Of a DNA stretch of 64,000 bases, positions 35,592 to 46,315 are shown piece by piece. Under the pieces are notes generated by a model, which was not told where the DNA came from, did not search any database, and worked only from the letters and a program-made list of their open reading frames with translations. Origin of the DNA: Pristionchus mayeri (taxonomy: Eukaryota > Nematoda > Chromadorea > Rhabditida > Neodiplogasteridae); contig BTRK01000005.1 in the NCBI GenBank assembly GCA_036245805.1, positions 15,104,984-15,168,983 on the forward strand. Reading direction: 5' to 3'. The position numbers and the translations under genes are program-made. Numbering within the stretch: the first letter of the stretch is position 1; each line of letters starts with the position of its first letter.

Positions 35592-35720
35592 CTCTTGGTT
35601 GCTGAAAGGACGAAAATGAAGGGAAAATGAAGGAGAAGGGGAGGAACCAACCTCTTCAGACGAGGCTGAGTGAAGGGAATGAATGGAGAAGAGGGAGAGA
35701 ATAACAACGAACAAGGGGAT

Positions 35721-35800
35721 TAACAATTTGATGACGTGTCAATTTTATAATATTATGCAATGACACATTGACTTTTGCATTCTTCATAAAATCACGTATT
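35721..35800 (-). promoter_or_regulatory. Conserved promoter block of gene D
   Basis: TTTGATGACGTGTCAATTTT, TATAATATTATGCAATGACA and CATTGACTTTTGCATTCTTC; nearly identical to the blocks of E and F despite the dead coding region. Confidence 0.55.
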
Positions 35801-35978
35801 CGCTAGCAAGATCTTTCAGGACGTGAGAATTTTAGATAGAAAAATTGAAAATAACTATCATAAAACGTAATGGATATAAAGATAAGGGCACGTAGATTCA
35901 TTTGATTTCTATAAGATGCATTCATTTCAGGAACATTCATTTATGCAAAGTTGAACTATCATCGGAGTACTTTATTCC

Positions 35979-36781
35979 CTACTCCCTTCTTAAGTTCTTC
36001 ACTTTCTCGCACATATCGCAATACTTGAGGTCGGCGTCGCTCAGATCGACGTGAAAGTACAAGTACGGTGAAGGATTCCAATCGAGGTGGGTCAAGTAGG
36101 ACTTGCCTAGACCCTCGCACACGCAGGTGTAGTCTGCAAGTGAATATTTGTAAATATGTTTTAAATTTTATAAAAGATATTAGCATCTATCGACCTGTAC
36201 CGCAGGTATGCTCAATAGTGACGTAACGACCCTTGAGGAACTCGAACGCTCCTTCGAAATCGCGGAAAGCCTTGGAAATTTGGAATCAATTGTGTTTTGC
36301 TTGTCTCTCACTTTATAGAGTCCGAACTTATCTTGATGGCCGTTCGAAACATTCCTCGAGCTGCTGAAGTTAACCTGCAACTGGAAGATACACAGTAACT
36401 CCTAGTAGCGCGGAGCTTACCTTGATGCCATCAAGAGAAGCGTCGAATTGGGAGCCAATTTTCTGCAATTTACACGGTTGTATTTCAGCCAACTCATCTG
36501 AGTCTTTTTTGTGGCACTCCCTCATCGATTAGTGAGACGGGACGAGTGCCCAGATTTCTATAGAACGAGCACACCTGCTCCGTGAAAATTGCATTACTGG
36601 GTAGGTAAAATTACCCAGAAGTTAACTCGCGACTTGAAGCGAGAAGGGCAGGAGAGCGTTCCTTCAACGGTCACAGAAGGGGGGGGGGCTGGAATAAGTG
36701 GAGTAAAAAAGGAACGATGAATAAACGAACTCTGCCAATGCAGCTCGCTATCAGCACAGAAATCAGCACGATAAACTTCAT
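35979..36781 (-). CDS. Small secreted six-cysteine protein, gene E, with poly-C frameshift
   Basis: Exons 36731-36781, 36615-36688, 36421-36462, 36312-36374, 36195-36270, 35979-36133 (TAG). The product has a signal peptide (MKFIVLISVLIASCIG), SVTVEGTLSCPSRFKSRVNF, NVSNGHQDKFGLYK, TIEHTCGT, YTCVCEGL and LKYCDMCEKVKN, making it the closest relative of gene A. Exon 2 is 74 nt: a run of ten C after the acceptor puts the rest one base out of frame, whereas eleven C would restore it. The rest of the gene is intact, so this may be a base-calling error in a homopolymer, a segregating slip, or a very young pseudogene. Confidence 0.65.
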
Positions 36782-36906
36782 CTCTTGGTTGCTGAAAGAA
36801 CGAAAATTGATGGAAAAAAGAAGGAGAAGGGGAGGAACCAACCTCTTCAGACGAGGCTGAGTGAAGGGAATGAATGGAGAAGAGGGAGAGAATAACAACG
36901 AACAAG

Positions 36907-36990
36907 GGATTAACTATTTGATGACGTGTCAAAGTTATAATATTATGCAATGACACATTGACTTTTGCATTCTTCATAAGATGACGTACT
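36907..36990 (-). promoter_or_regulatory. Conserved promoter block of gene E
   Basis: Same words as at 35721-35800 and 38095-38173. The identity with F extends through the 5' UTR and first exon, which points to recent duplication of the 5' half. Confidence 0.55.
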
Positions 36991-37293
36991 TTCTCGCAAG
37001 ATCTGCGATTTAAAAAAGAAAGGTGTATGTGAGAGTTGCCAAATACATCATGTACAAATAAATTGGAAATAAATATTAGAAAATTGCGAGGAGAGAAGCA
37101 AATGAAGTTATCGTCGTATGAGCAATCATCACCATAAAGGTCGATACGAGAAGTAAATTATTGTCTTTTGAAATGAGGTCACACGGAGCTACGTAGATGA
37201 ATAATAAGAATATCTTTCAAATAGTGCGTGAAATGTACAACGAGAAAGTACTGAACGGGCGAGTCTCTTTATTCGTCCTTCTTCTCTTTCTTC

Positions 37294-37969
37294 TCAAAGT
37301 TTTCCTAGTCGCTCCGCAGCAGAATCACAAATCACACAGTGATTTAGCTGCGTGTTCTCCAGATCGATCGTTCTAAGATTCTCGTTGGATATGTAGTCGA
37401 GATCCTTGCACACGCAGCCTGCTAATTAATTCATTAGGTTATTTAAAATTAAGCAATAAATTAAAAAACGAACCCTTTCCGCACGTGTTCTCGATGGTAA
37501 GAACGAAGTCTTGAGGGTCGAAGATTGACCCCTCGAGAGACTCAAAGGACCACAATTGGTAAAGAAAATGGTTTTAGATTGAATCAATGACATGATGAGC
37601 ATTTCTCACATATTCTCTGATGAGAAAATCGTGATGGTGGCGTTGGGAAACCGTGTAATTTCTAGATTTGTCCTGAAAAAGGGGGACTTGATTGTTGTCC
37701 CTTCCGGACCAACCTGTCGTTCCTCTGCATACGGGCCAAGAAAGAGATGGTCCGCCAAATCCTGCGAATAATATTTTGTTTATGTAAAACAATATATTGA
37801 TTAACCCAGATAGTAACACGAGACTTGAATGGCGTAGAACAGGAGAGCGTTCCTTCAACGTTCACAGAAGGGGGCGGCTGACCAAAAGAAATTAAGAAGA
37901 AATTATGAATAAACAGACCATGCCAATGCAGCTTCCAATCAGCACGAAAATCAGCACGATAAACTTCAT
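37294..37969 (-). CDS. Small secreted six-cysteine protein, gene F (141 aa)
   Basis: Exons 37919-37969, 37806-37877, 37714-37761, 37610-37672, 37474-37540, 37294-37418 (TGA) give one intact frame. Signal peptide MKFIVLIFVLIGSCIG, then SVNVEGTLSCSTPFKSRVTI, LGPYAEERQ, the His-rich YTVSQRHHHDFLIREY, FVLTIENTCGKG, CVCKDLDY and LNHCVICDSAAERLG. All six family cysteines are present. It belongs with B and C by its middle exons, although its promoter and first exon are nearly identical to those of D and E. The mosaic suggests exchange between copies. Confidence 0.8.
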
Positions 37970-38094
37970 CTCTTGGTTGCTGAAAGGACGAAAATAAAGG
38001 GAAAATGAAGGAGAAGGGGAGGAACCAACCTCTTCAGACGAGGCTGAGTGAAGGGAATGAATGGAGAAGAGGGAGAGAATAACAACGAACAAGG

Positions 38095-38173
38095 GATTAA
38101 CTATTTGATGACGTGTCAAAGTTATAATATTATGCAATGACACATTGACTTTTGCATTCTTCATAAAATCACG
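38095..38173 (-). promoter_or_regulatory. Conserved promoter block of gene F
   Basis: TTTGATGACGTGTCAAAGTT, ATAATATTATGCAATGACAC and the downstream CATTGACTTTTGCATTCTTC, ending near ATAAAATCACGTA. Confidence 0.55.
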
Positions 38174-38344
38174 TAATAGCGAGAATGAAGAAAATAAGTG
38201 CAAATTTAAAGATGCAAATTGAGATAAATTGAATAAACAACCTGCACAGAGGAAGGTGTACGTGAGAGTTACTAAAATATACAATTATATCGCAATGAGA
38301 TGACACGAAAGTAGGGAAATATTGTTGGAAAAAACTTTCCTGCA

Positions 38345-38465
38345 ATTCACTTTCTTCCGTGGTCAACATCATAACCACACGTATAGCAGTATTTCAATTT
38401 TTTTCCTCTAAGTCGATAGTCCCCCAATTCCTAAACTATGTGCTTGCACGTCTTGCCAAGAAAGG
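38345..38465 (-). pseudogene. Fragment of a seventh secreted-family gene (last exon)
   Basis: The forward sequence CATAACCACACGTATAGCAG and the following bases align with the last exon of gene C (CATAATCACACATATCGCAG) and keep a CACG/TGCTTGCACGTC remnant of the CVCK stretch. The frame is broken and no upstream exons are present. Confidence 0.45.
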
Positions 38466-38787
38466 AAAACTGTAGACATCAAAAGCACTGGTGTTTAGAC
38501 AGTAGTAACTACAACTATTTATTTACACATGTAGCATCAAACGGAACAATACTCCGATGAGATTCATGACTTTCCACAACGCGTAACATTCAAAATTAGT
38601 GATGAGAATAAATAACGAGACAGCTTGTAGTTGCAGACGAACATTGATGAGCTGCTGAGATCCTTCGATACGAGGCGCCGTATGAGTCAGGTAGAATTCC
38701 TGTAAATAGCAGGATAATTTAATCATGTTTTGAAAACGGTCCGAACGATATGCAAATCAATATTTTCGCTTACCTCGATCGATAGTC

Positions 38788-41407
38788 TCAGGCTACCGTA
38801 CACGGTCGGACTCGGAATCGCTCGTCGAACCCCACAGAACCAGCCCAGCATCTGAAGTTATGGATTTATTGATTTTTGCTTTTTTAAGAGATCCAGACAA
38901 AGAGACTAAGGGCAATAACATCCCGATATTTACAAGTTTAATCTCTGGAGTGGGAATACAAAAAGGTCTCTATCTGGAGGTCCACATTAAAGTCACTTCT
39001 CGATAACCTTCTTTTGTGATCCTACCGTACTCCCCCTCCCCCTCACCTGAAGTTGTTGATGTCCTTCGTAATCTTCGTCATCTCAGCTGCTCCTTCGATG
39101 GCGTCGATGAGGTTGATGTGGACGAGTTCGATCTGATGACGATCAACCAGACGGTCGTCTGCCACTCCGTAGTCGAGCAGTCTGGAAGGAGGAGGGTTAC
39201 GGTAGGGCAAGGATCAGGAAATGATTATATCTTTTGTTTGAATAATTTGTGAACGCACCAACGATTCATTCTAGATGTGCGGGAATACTTGAAGATTTTG
39301 AATCGTCTAGTCACTTGGATTGTCTAATTGCAGTTTCTATTCTAAAATTTCGCAATCTAAACGGCCCATTCAGTATGAGGCACTGCGCGCGTTTAGATTG
39401 AAAACAAAATATATCTAAGTTCCGAATATATGCAAATCAATTGTATACAGTACCTCGATAGGTGGGGTGCCTGCTCGGGCGTCGTGTTCACGATCAGACG
39501 CTTCAGGTGAGGCCAGTAGATCTGAATGAATTATTGATTGATTTGGTAGTACACTACCGTAACCTGAGCTATGCACATCACTTACAACAGTACTCTTCCG
39601 ACTTCAACACTTCTACAATTCTACCGTAACCCTCCTACCGTACCTCAGTTGGCTTAGCAGAGTGCACTCCAGTGAGATGGATGTCCTTGACGTCGAGGGC
39701 CTTCATGAAGCACTGGAAGGCGTACCACTTGTCCAGATTGATCTCGGCAATGGTAGCAACCAGCTGAAAAGAAGGAAGTGATGATGATAAGGTTTTTTGG
39801 AAAGAAAAATGATCTACTTCACACACATTCCGTCAATTTGACCTTCAGTCCCTACTGCAACCCCAAATTCAGACTAGATATCATTTGGAAAGGAGGTAGT
39901 TTCTATACTCGTCCCTCACCAATTCACAGATGGGCGCATCAACGACAGCCTCTTCGACGGCGAGTCTGAACTCGTAGAGGATGCCCACCAGAGTACGGAT
40001 CTCCTCCATCGTCCATCTACAATGATAGCACTGTTCCAATTATGTAATTTAATATTTATAAACTAGCTATCTAAACTTAACTACAGTGGTACAAAGTTGT
40101 CGGCCCATATTCCTTCTATTGTGGGAATCGCTGTCCATATCACAACGTTTTACCGTACCCTCCATCCTACGGTATCCCCTCACTCACTTAGCATCGATCC
40201 TCAGCTCGACCTTCGTGTTATTCTCCGAGAATCGAATTGCCATATTGAGACGGCGATGCTTTCGCCATCCTCCACCAGTCTCCAGAGCACGCTTCGTCAC
40301 CTCGACCGAACGGACCTGCGAAGGAGGATACTCTAGAGATACGGTAGGCGCAAGGTACTGCGGTAGGTCAACTAACTACCGTAATCAAACCGTACCTTGG
40401 AAGCATGCTGCTGGCAGAAGTGGGAGAAGGAGGACGGAGTGCGCCGGTGCATCGAGGCTGCAAGAAGTGTTCTTATAATATCATATGGGCATTTCAAAAC
40501 GTCACTTGTGCAGCATAACAACAAAACAATTAACTACTACAAAGAATTTCAGTTACCGTATGTTGCTACCGTAACCTGAACCGTACCAGGTTTCTCCTGT
40601 CCCATTGAGTCGAGGGATAAATCCGACTTGGCAGAATCCAGCGATTTCGTTGATAGCCAAGTGAAGGGATCGAACAGAGAACGATGAGAAGACTTCTGAA
40701 AGGGAGGGACGTTTAAAATCAATCGATAATCAGAACGAGTACAGTAACCCGCACGGACCAGGGCGAAATCAAGGTCATAAATTATCAGTGTACCGAATGT
40801 TCTCGAACGAGTAGTTTCCATCCCGAGTAAACATGTTATTATCGGCCCCCACCCTCTATCACTAATTAGTGGTCGTCATATGATCTCCTTGCAATTATTT
40901 TGCAACGAACGAAACTCGAAAGAAGTCAACACGCGTCCAAATCCGGTGTGCCCATTTTCGATCACGTGCTATCTATTTTTTCCGGCTCTTCGGAGTTTCT
41001 AGACTGCCAAATAAATACACACTGAGACAAATATTTGTGATGAGAGTGCTTGCACTTGTATTTTCCTAGACTACGATTGGCGCACTGTCATTTCTTCGAA
41101 TGAAGAATGCGAAAAATAAAAACAAGTATAAACGTTCGACAGAGTGATTCAGCGCACCTCCAGATGTTTTCGTCGCAGCGCATAAAGTATATGTGGCAAT
41201 ATGTAGTCCTCATATGGCTCAGTTTTGAACAAATTAGCAAGATATCGGCGGGAGCCTCTAGGCAGAAATCGTATTTTTCATGACCGTACTACCGTACTAC
41301 CGTACCTTTCGCTGCTCTCCCTTGGATCCGGATGCTGCAGCAGTGGTCGCAGCTGCAGCAGAGTCGTGGCTGCTGCTAGAAAGCTTGCGGAGGAACGAGA
41401 GCGGCAT
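38788..41407 (-). CDS. Conserved protein of unknown function, paralogue 2 (294 aa)
   Basis: Nine exons: 41306-41407, 40587-40695, 40396-40457, 40188-40315, 39920-40016, 39644-39763, 39454-39521, 39047-39181, 38788-38851 (TGA). From exon 2 on, every exon has the same length and phase as in the gene at 9569-13027; only exon 1 is 12 nt shorter. Exon 6 is almost identical (LVATIAEINLDKWYAFQCFM against LVAAIAEINLDKWYAFQCFM), while exon 3 and the C-terminus vary (..RPCTVA). Introns have diverged in length, but many keep GTACGGT donors. The ATG lies 8 nt after a ctgcag acceptor, one base more than in paralogue 1, so its upstream exon must end in a different phase. The two genes face each other about 26 kb apart. 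Function unknown. Confidence 0.85.
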
Positions 41408-44229
41408 GCTGGCAACTGCAGAAGAAAATGAGTGAATATTTTCTTAGAGAACGAATTGGAATCATCGACTCGCAACATCCAAATAACTTGCTATAACTGT
41501 GAATAGTAAATGGCTAAGGACTGTGAACCATGTGAAACTTCATGAAGCTCTAATAGAATCTCTAAGCTCTAATAGAATCAAATATCGCGCTTCACGAGCA
41601 AAGAAAATACAGATCCGAAACATAAAATTTGAAAGTTCCGCGACTGTCAATAGAGACGGTTAATAATGAAATATCATTCGATACACTGAGACGAGAAGAG
41701 GGCGGGACCTGTAACCTCAACTCCTCCCCGATTGATTCCTGCCCTCCGTTCGCCAACACATTCCGTCCCTCCCTCTATCTCTCTTCCCAAGCCCTGCCCA
41801 TTTCGCAATGATAATCAATGGATATTTAACTTAGTCTCGGAGAATCAGATCGAAAAAAATAGGAGTGAATAGAGCGCGTCGGATTCACGTGTGTGCATGA
41901 CAGACTGATCACTCTTCGCTTCTTTGCACTCTACTTCTCTGCTTCAATCCCCACACTTCCTCGCATTATAATCTATCAATTCGATCAGAAGCAACAAAAG
42001 AATTCCTCCCTCAAAGATCCTCGAGATTTGAGATATTATCTAATCAGCGTTATCAATCATCCAAGAGCGCGTGGTGCACAGAGTGGATGAGGGAAGATGA
42101 TTCTAGGTCGGATCACCTTAGGATGATAATCTTTTTCACTCCACCACTCCGAAAAAAATAACAACTTCGCGACGATATGTGTAACGAACAGTCGCAGTTA
42201 ACAACTTCAAATAGAAAACATTCCATAATTGACATGTGACCACTTATCATTCCTATTTGGCCAACACTATTTCATAACCACTGGGAGACTAAATCAGTGA
42301 GAAGTGAGTATTACACATTGGCTTCTATGCAACGAAACGTAGTGATCCATGCCGATAGGCATGGACATGATGAGTAGATCAATAAGCAAAATAAAGAGAA
42401 GGAGGAGAAATGGAGAGAAGAAAGAGTGCACCGAAAAGAGATGTTTTTGGAAATTCAACAAAGCACACGTGGTGGTGTCTTCAGTTGCATTTTCGTAAAC
42501 ACGCCCTTTATTTATTCGCAAGAAAGGCAGGAAACATGCAACAACTAGTAGCAACACGTTAGCAGAACATGAGACTCTTTCTCTCCTTTTCTCACTTCCT
42601 ATCAGAGCAGAGTGAGTGAGAAAACATGAGAATCGAGGAGAGGAGGCCTTTGGCCCCTTGAGTGTTGCCATATGACGAGGATTCGGCGTAAACATGAAGC
42701 AACGTCATTCTGCAAAGGAGGGTGGTGCTATTTCCGGCACGAGTTTGTGAGTATCAGAGTATAACTTACTAAAAATATGAAGAAAGACAAGTATGAAATT
42801 GGAGTGATTGGAGAGAGTAACATTCAATCTTTCTGTTCTCATTTGTGCCCTCACTATTACTAAATAGAGGTAAGAGTGATACGAATAACGAGTTATATCT
42901 CAAAGGGACGGCCACACAATCGGGGATTCCATCACATCTGTTCGGTCTCCGATTACTCGTCCAAGTTCTCGTGACAGGAGCACTGATTTGCACTCATTGA
43001 CCCCACCCGTCTCTCCAAACTATATGCGACCACCGAGATGGGCACAAGGGAGCGAAGGGAGTTGAGACAAGACTAGATGAGTGACGTCACACGACCAGTG
43101 GTCTCTCTTCTGATATGCACTATGTGTTCTTCCCTACTCTTCCGTCTACTTCCCCTTGCCTTCCCAGCCCTCCTTTATTCATCGCCTTTGAATTCCCATA
43201 GACAGAGTGCTAATGGGGTGGGCAGACGAGCCCGCGCAAACGGGAATACAAGAAAGGCATGGAGAGGGCAACCCCAGAATACCGGCGAGAAAGGAAAGAA
43301 AGGATGGTACTTAGACAAAGTTGCGCAAGTAGCCATAGCATGAAAGAATCGCGGCAAGAAGGATGACGTGAAGTGAAAGCAATCACCCTACAACCGATCA
43401 GACGCAGAACGGGGGGTTCAACAAGTTAGATACGCGACAAACTGCGATGAAACAGTGAGGAATGAGTGGTTGCCGGGGGAAATAAAGTGATATTTATAAA
43501 ACGAGGCGCGTCAGTTTTAGAAATCCGCTCCTTTTGAATTTCAGAGGGCAAATATATATCACGAGAGGCTTTCAATTCGATATAAATCAGGAGCTTCAGG
43601 ATAACATTCATCAAGGGCGCCAATAAATACTAGCTGCTGCTATCACCGGAAACTGGGACGTCATTATCTAAAGACCAGGTACACACTGATAATGATGACA
43701 GGATCTGCCTCGCCCACTCTTCATATCGTCGTAGTCGCGTGGTTGTATGGCTGGCAACCAAGTGGACGATGAGAGAATCAACACGCGTCAATCTAATTGT
43801 TATCATAAAGTGTCTAGTGAGAGCTGAATGATGTGATCGCATGGGAAACGAAACTAGTGAGATTCGCGCATCAGACAATATTCATTTTTTTAAAATTATT
43901 ACAATCTTCTTAGTCGTATTGAAGACACATTGATTACTATCAATGTACACCATGAAAGGGAATATGATAGTAATTTTTATGCGATCGGTAGATCGGTAGC
44001 ACTGCACAGGGTATGCAAATTACAATATCATATTGTCATTCGACGTCGTATTTTGTCTTTTAGTTTTTTTCCATTTTTGAAAAACAATGTTTATCACAAA
44101 AAACTACACAACTCATTCTTGAATGACCCTGTGCATCATCTAGTGGAACATCTCACTCAGGAACTATGGTAAAACGGGCTGTTAGTAATACTCTGATGTG
44201 ATATTGGCAATCAATCGATAATCTCTTCT
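41408..44229. other. Intergenic region upstream of paralogue 2
   Basis: No coding exon is supported on either strand. It holds the second copy of the CRE-containing module at 43075-43240. I searched for a first exon of paralogue 2 with a TATA box like those at 3918 and 8105 and did not find one. The stretch should also contain the 3' UTR of the GNAT gene at its right end. Confidence 0.45.
43075..43240. promoter_or_regulatory. Conserved non-coding module with CRE-like site, copy 2
   Basis: GTGACGTCACACGACCAGTG at 43081-43100 and CATAGACAGAGTGCTAATGG at 43197-43216 are the inverted counterparts of 6003-6040 and 5872-5940. Order and spacing relative to the paralogue are kept (about 1.7 kb upstream of ATG). 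Confidence 0.5.
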
Positions 44230-46213
44230 CTACTGGCTCTCATCGCTAAGGGGCAGGTACACCAGCTGAGCGGTGTTAGTTCCATCGACGCAAGTGAAGA
44301 TGCGCTTGCCGTCCTGAAACGAAACACTGGCTACAGTATCCAAGTACTACCATAATCAAAGATAAGCTGGTTACCGTACCTTGTCCACATGATCCTCGTG
44401 CTTGATCTCCTTCAGGATACGGAAGCCGTACTTGGCGAACAACTGAATTGGGACATCATTAAGATACCGTAATACATCGCTACCATAATCATACGATGAC
44501 AAACTAGTTTTCTATCTCACTCTGAGAATAAATTAAGATCTCACCTTTTGTGACATCATCGAGCTCGCCTCCGAGACGACGCCGCACGCGCCCGCCTCAC
44601 GCACCCGATCGATACCGTACTCGAGTAGCATCTGCAGTTCGGCAGGTCATACTCATAATTGCAGCTACAGTAACCCTATCGTAATCTTCACTACCGTTTT
44701 CCAACCGTACCTTGCCCAGTCCTCTCCTCGCGTAGTCCGAGTGCACGGAGATGACGAGGATGTAGAAGACGCGAGTGACCTCGGCAGGGATGCTGTCCCA
44801 TCTCTGAACGCAATCAATGATTACGATAAGATACGGTGGGTATTGATTACTGCTATCGTCGATAATGGTTACGGTGCATCGAGATCGTGATAAGAGTCGG
44901 ATAATAATCGGTAATTTCTAAATTTTTTTGCACTGGACAAACATCAATTACTAATTCGCCGCCTCCAAGAGTAATGAAACAATAGCGAAACTCAAAGTAA
45001 TCGATTTCAATTTCTTGAAATGATGAACTTTTCTGTTTCCATGAATCTATGTTTCAGGTGTTTCATAAACTCGTTTAGATAAAGTGGTGTTCAATAATAT
45101 CGAATCTCGTCTTTAATACCAAAAAATATAAATATTGGCTGCTCGATGTTTACGATCCTTGCTGGTTCTCTAATGCCGAAGTTCAATCATAACAATGAAA
45201 ATAGCATAATCAATCAAATAAAAGACATACCCCCTCCTCTAGCTTCTCCAGCAGGCCGACGATCTTCTCAGCCTTGGCGGAGAAGTTGACGTTCTCCTCA
45301 TCCTCGTCCTTAATTAATATGTTAATTAACTAATTGGCTAATTAATAAAACTAATTAGCCCACCTTCTCTTCCTCTCGATCGAGGTACGACGAGAGACGA
45401 AGGCCGACGATGGCGCCACTGGAATGGCTTGTGACTCGCTCAAGATCTCTCACCGAGCGACAGGGCACTGGACATGGAGAGAGTCGGACATTACTCTCAC
45501 CATTCCACATGCTCCCATTCTGACTGACAAGGTTATTTTGTATTTCTCGCAGCAGAAAATATTACTCCCTCCGAATTTATAAAAGTTTTTCAAAATATAG
45601 AATCGCTCACTTCTGGTTCCGAAACAGCACGCTCGTGCCCGATCTGACGCCCGTTCGGATGAGATCTTCAATTTACAATTTAATCTTAGTTTCGAAAATC
45701 AATGCATTTTTTACTCCTCAATGTGATGGTCACGGTGCTGGTAAGAAATAACCGCTTTCAACATCGATTTTTCCAATTTTTTAAGAAAAAAATAGTAACA
45801 AATTCCTTGTTTGGCCAGAATAACAGCTGGGTAAACACAAATTTAATTGTAATAAAAAGAAAATTAAACTAACAGAGGAACAGCTCGCGCGCCTCTTCCC
45901 TCTTCAGCTGCAGTGCGCCATTCAACGATTCCCTCGCGAGAAAGTCGCCCAGCCTGGAATTAGTTTTTAATTTACAATATTGATTTTTTAAGAATCGAGA
46001 CACGGAAACTATTGACAGACACGTTCGTCTGACTCTAAGTGGCCGACGTGAAACATATCCGCTACTAATGCAAAATAGAAGCTAATCGTCGCCCAGAGAG
46101 CTCAAAATTGATATAAAATCGCAAAGAAAGGCAAAGATTAAAGATCTGACTGACATGAACTCGAGAATCTCCGGGGCGTCGGTCTCGCTGGCAAACGATG
46201 GCGTGACATCCAT
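44230..46213 (-). CDS. GNAT-family N-acetyltransferase (217 aa)
   Basis: Nine exons: 46155-46213, 45874-45953, 45611-45665, 45364-45418, 45231-45308, 44711-44803, 44545-44631, 44380-44442, 44230-44313 (TAG). The ATG abuts a tttccag acceptor, as for a trans-spliced message. GNAT marks: GAIVGLRLSSYLDREEE (beta strand 4 region), the acetyl-CoA loop in ISVHSDYARRGLGK (R-R-G-L-G, motif A), then ACGVVSEASSMMSQK and the late LFAKYGFRILKEI. This arrangement resembles the nematode arylalkylamine N-acetyltransferase-like proteins, which transfer acetyl from acetyl-CoA to amines in the cytosol. The acceptor amine cannot be deduced here. No signal peptide. Introns are rich in TACGGTA on the sense strand. 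Confidence 0.85.
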
Positions 46214-46224
46214 CTGGAAAAGGG

Positions 46225-46315
46225 CCTGACTCTCTTCATTTCGCCTGCTCTCTCGCCTTCTCTGACCGGTGAGAGAGTGTGCGGGATGAAGAGAGCGCAG
46301 CAGAATCACTCTCTC
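46225..46315. repeat. GAGAGAGTGTGC palindromic repeat
   Basis: GACTCTCTTCATTTCGCCTG, CTCTCTCGCCTTCTCTGACC, then GGTGAGAGAGTGTGCGGGAT and GAAGAGAG. Same family as 23455; it lies just upstream of the GNAT start codon, within its likely 5' region. Confidence 0.55.
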
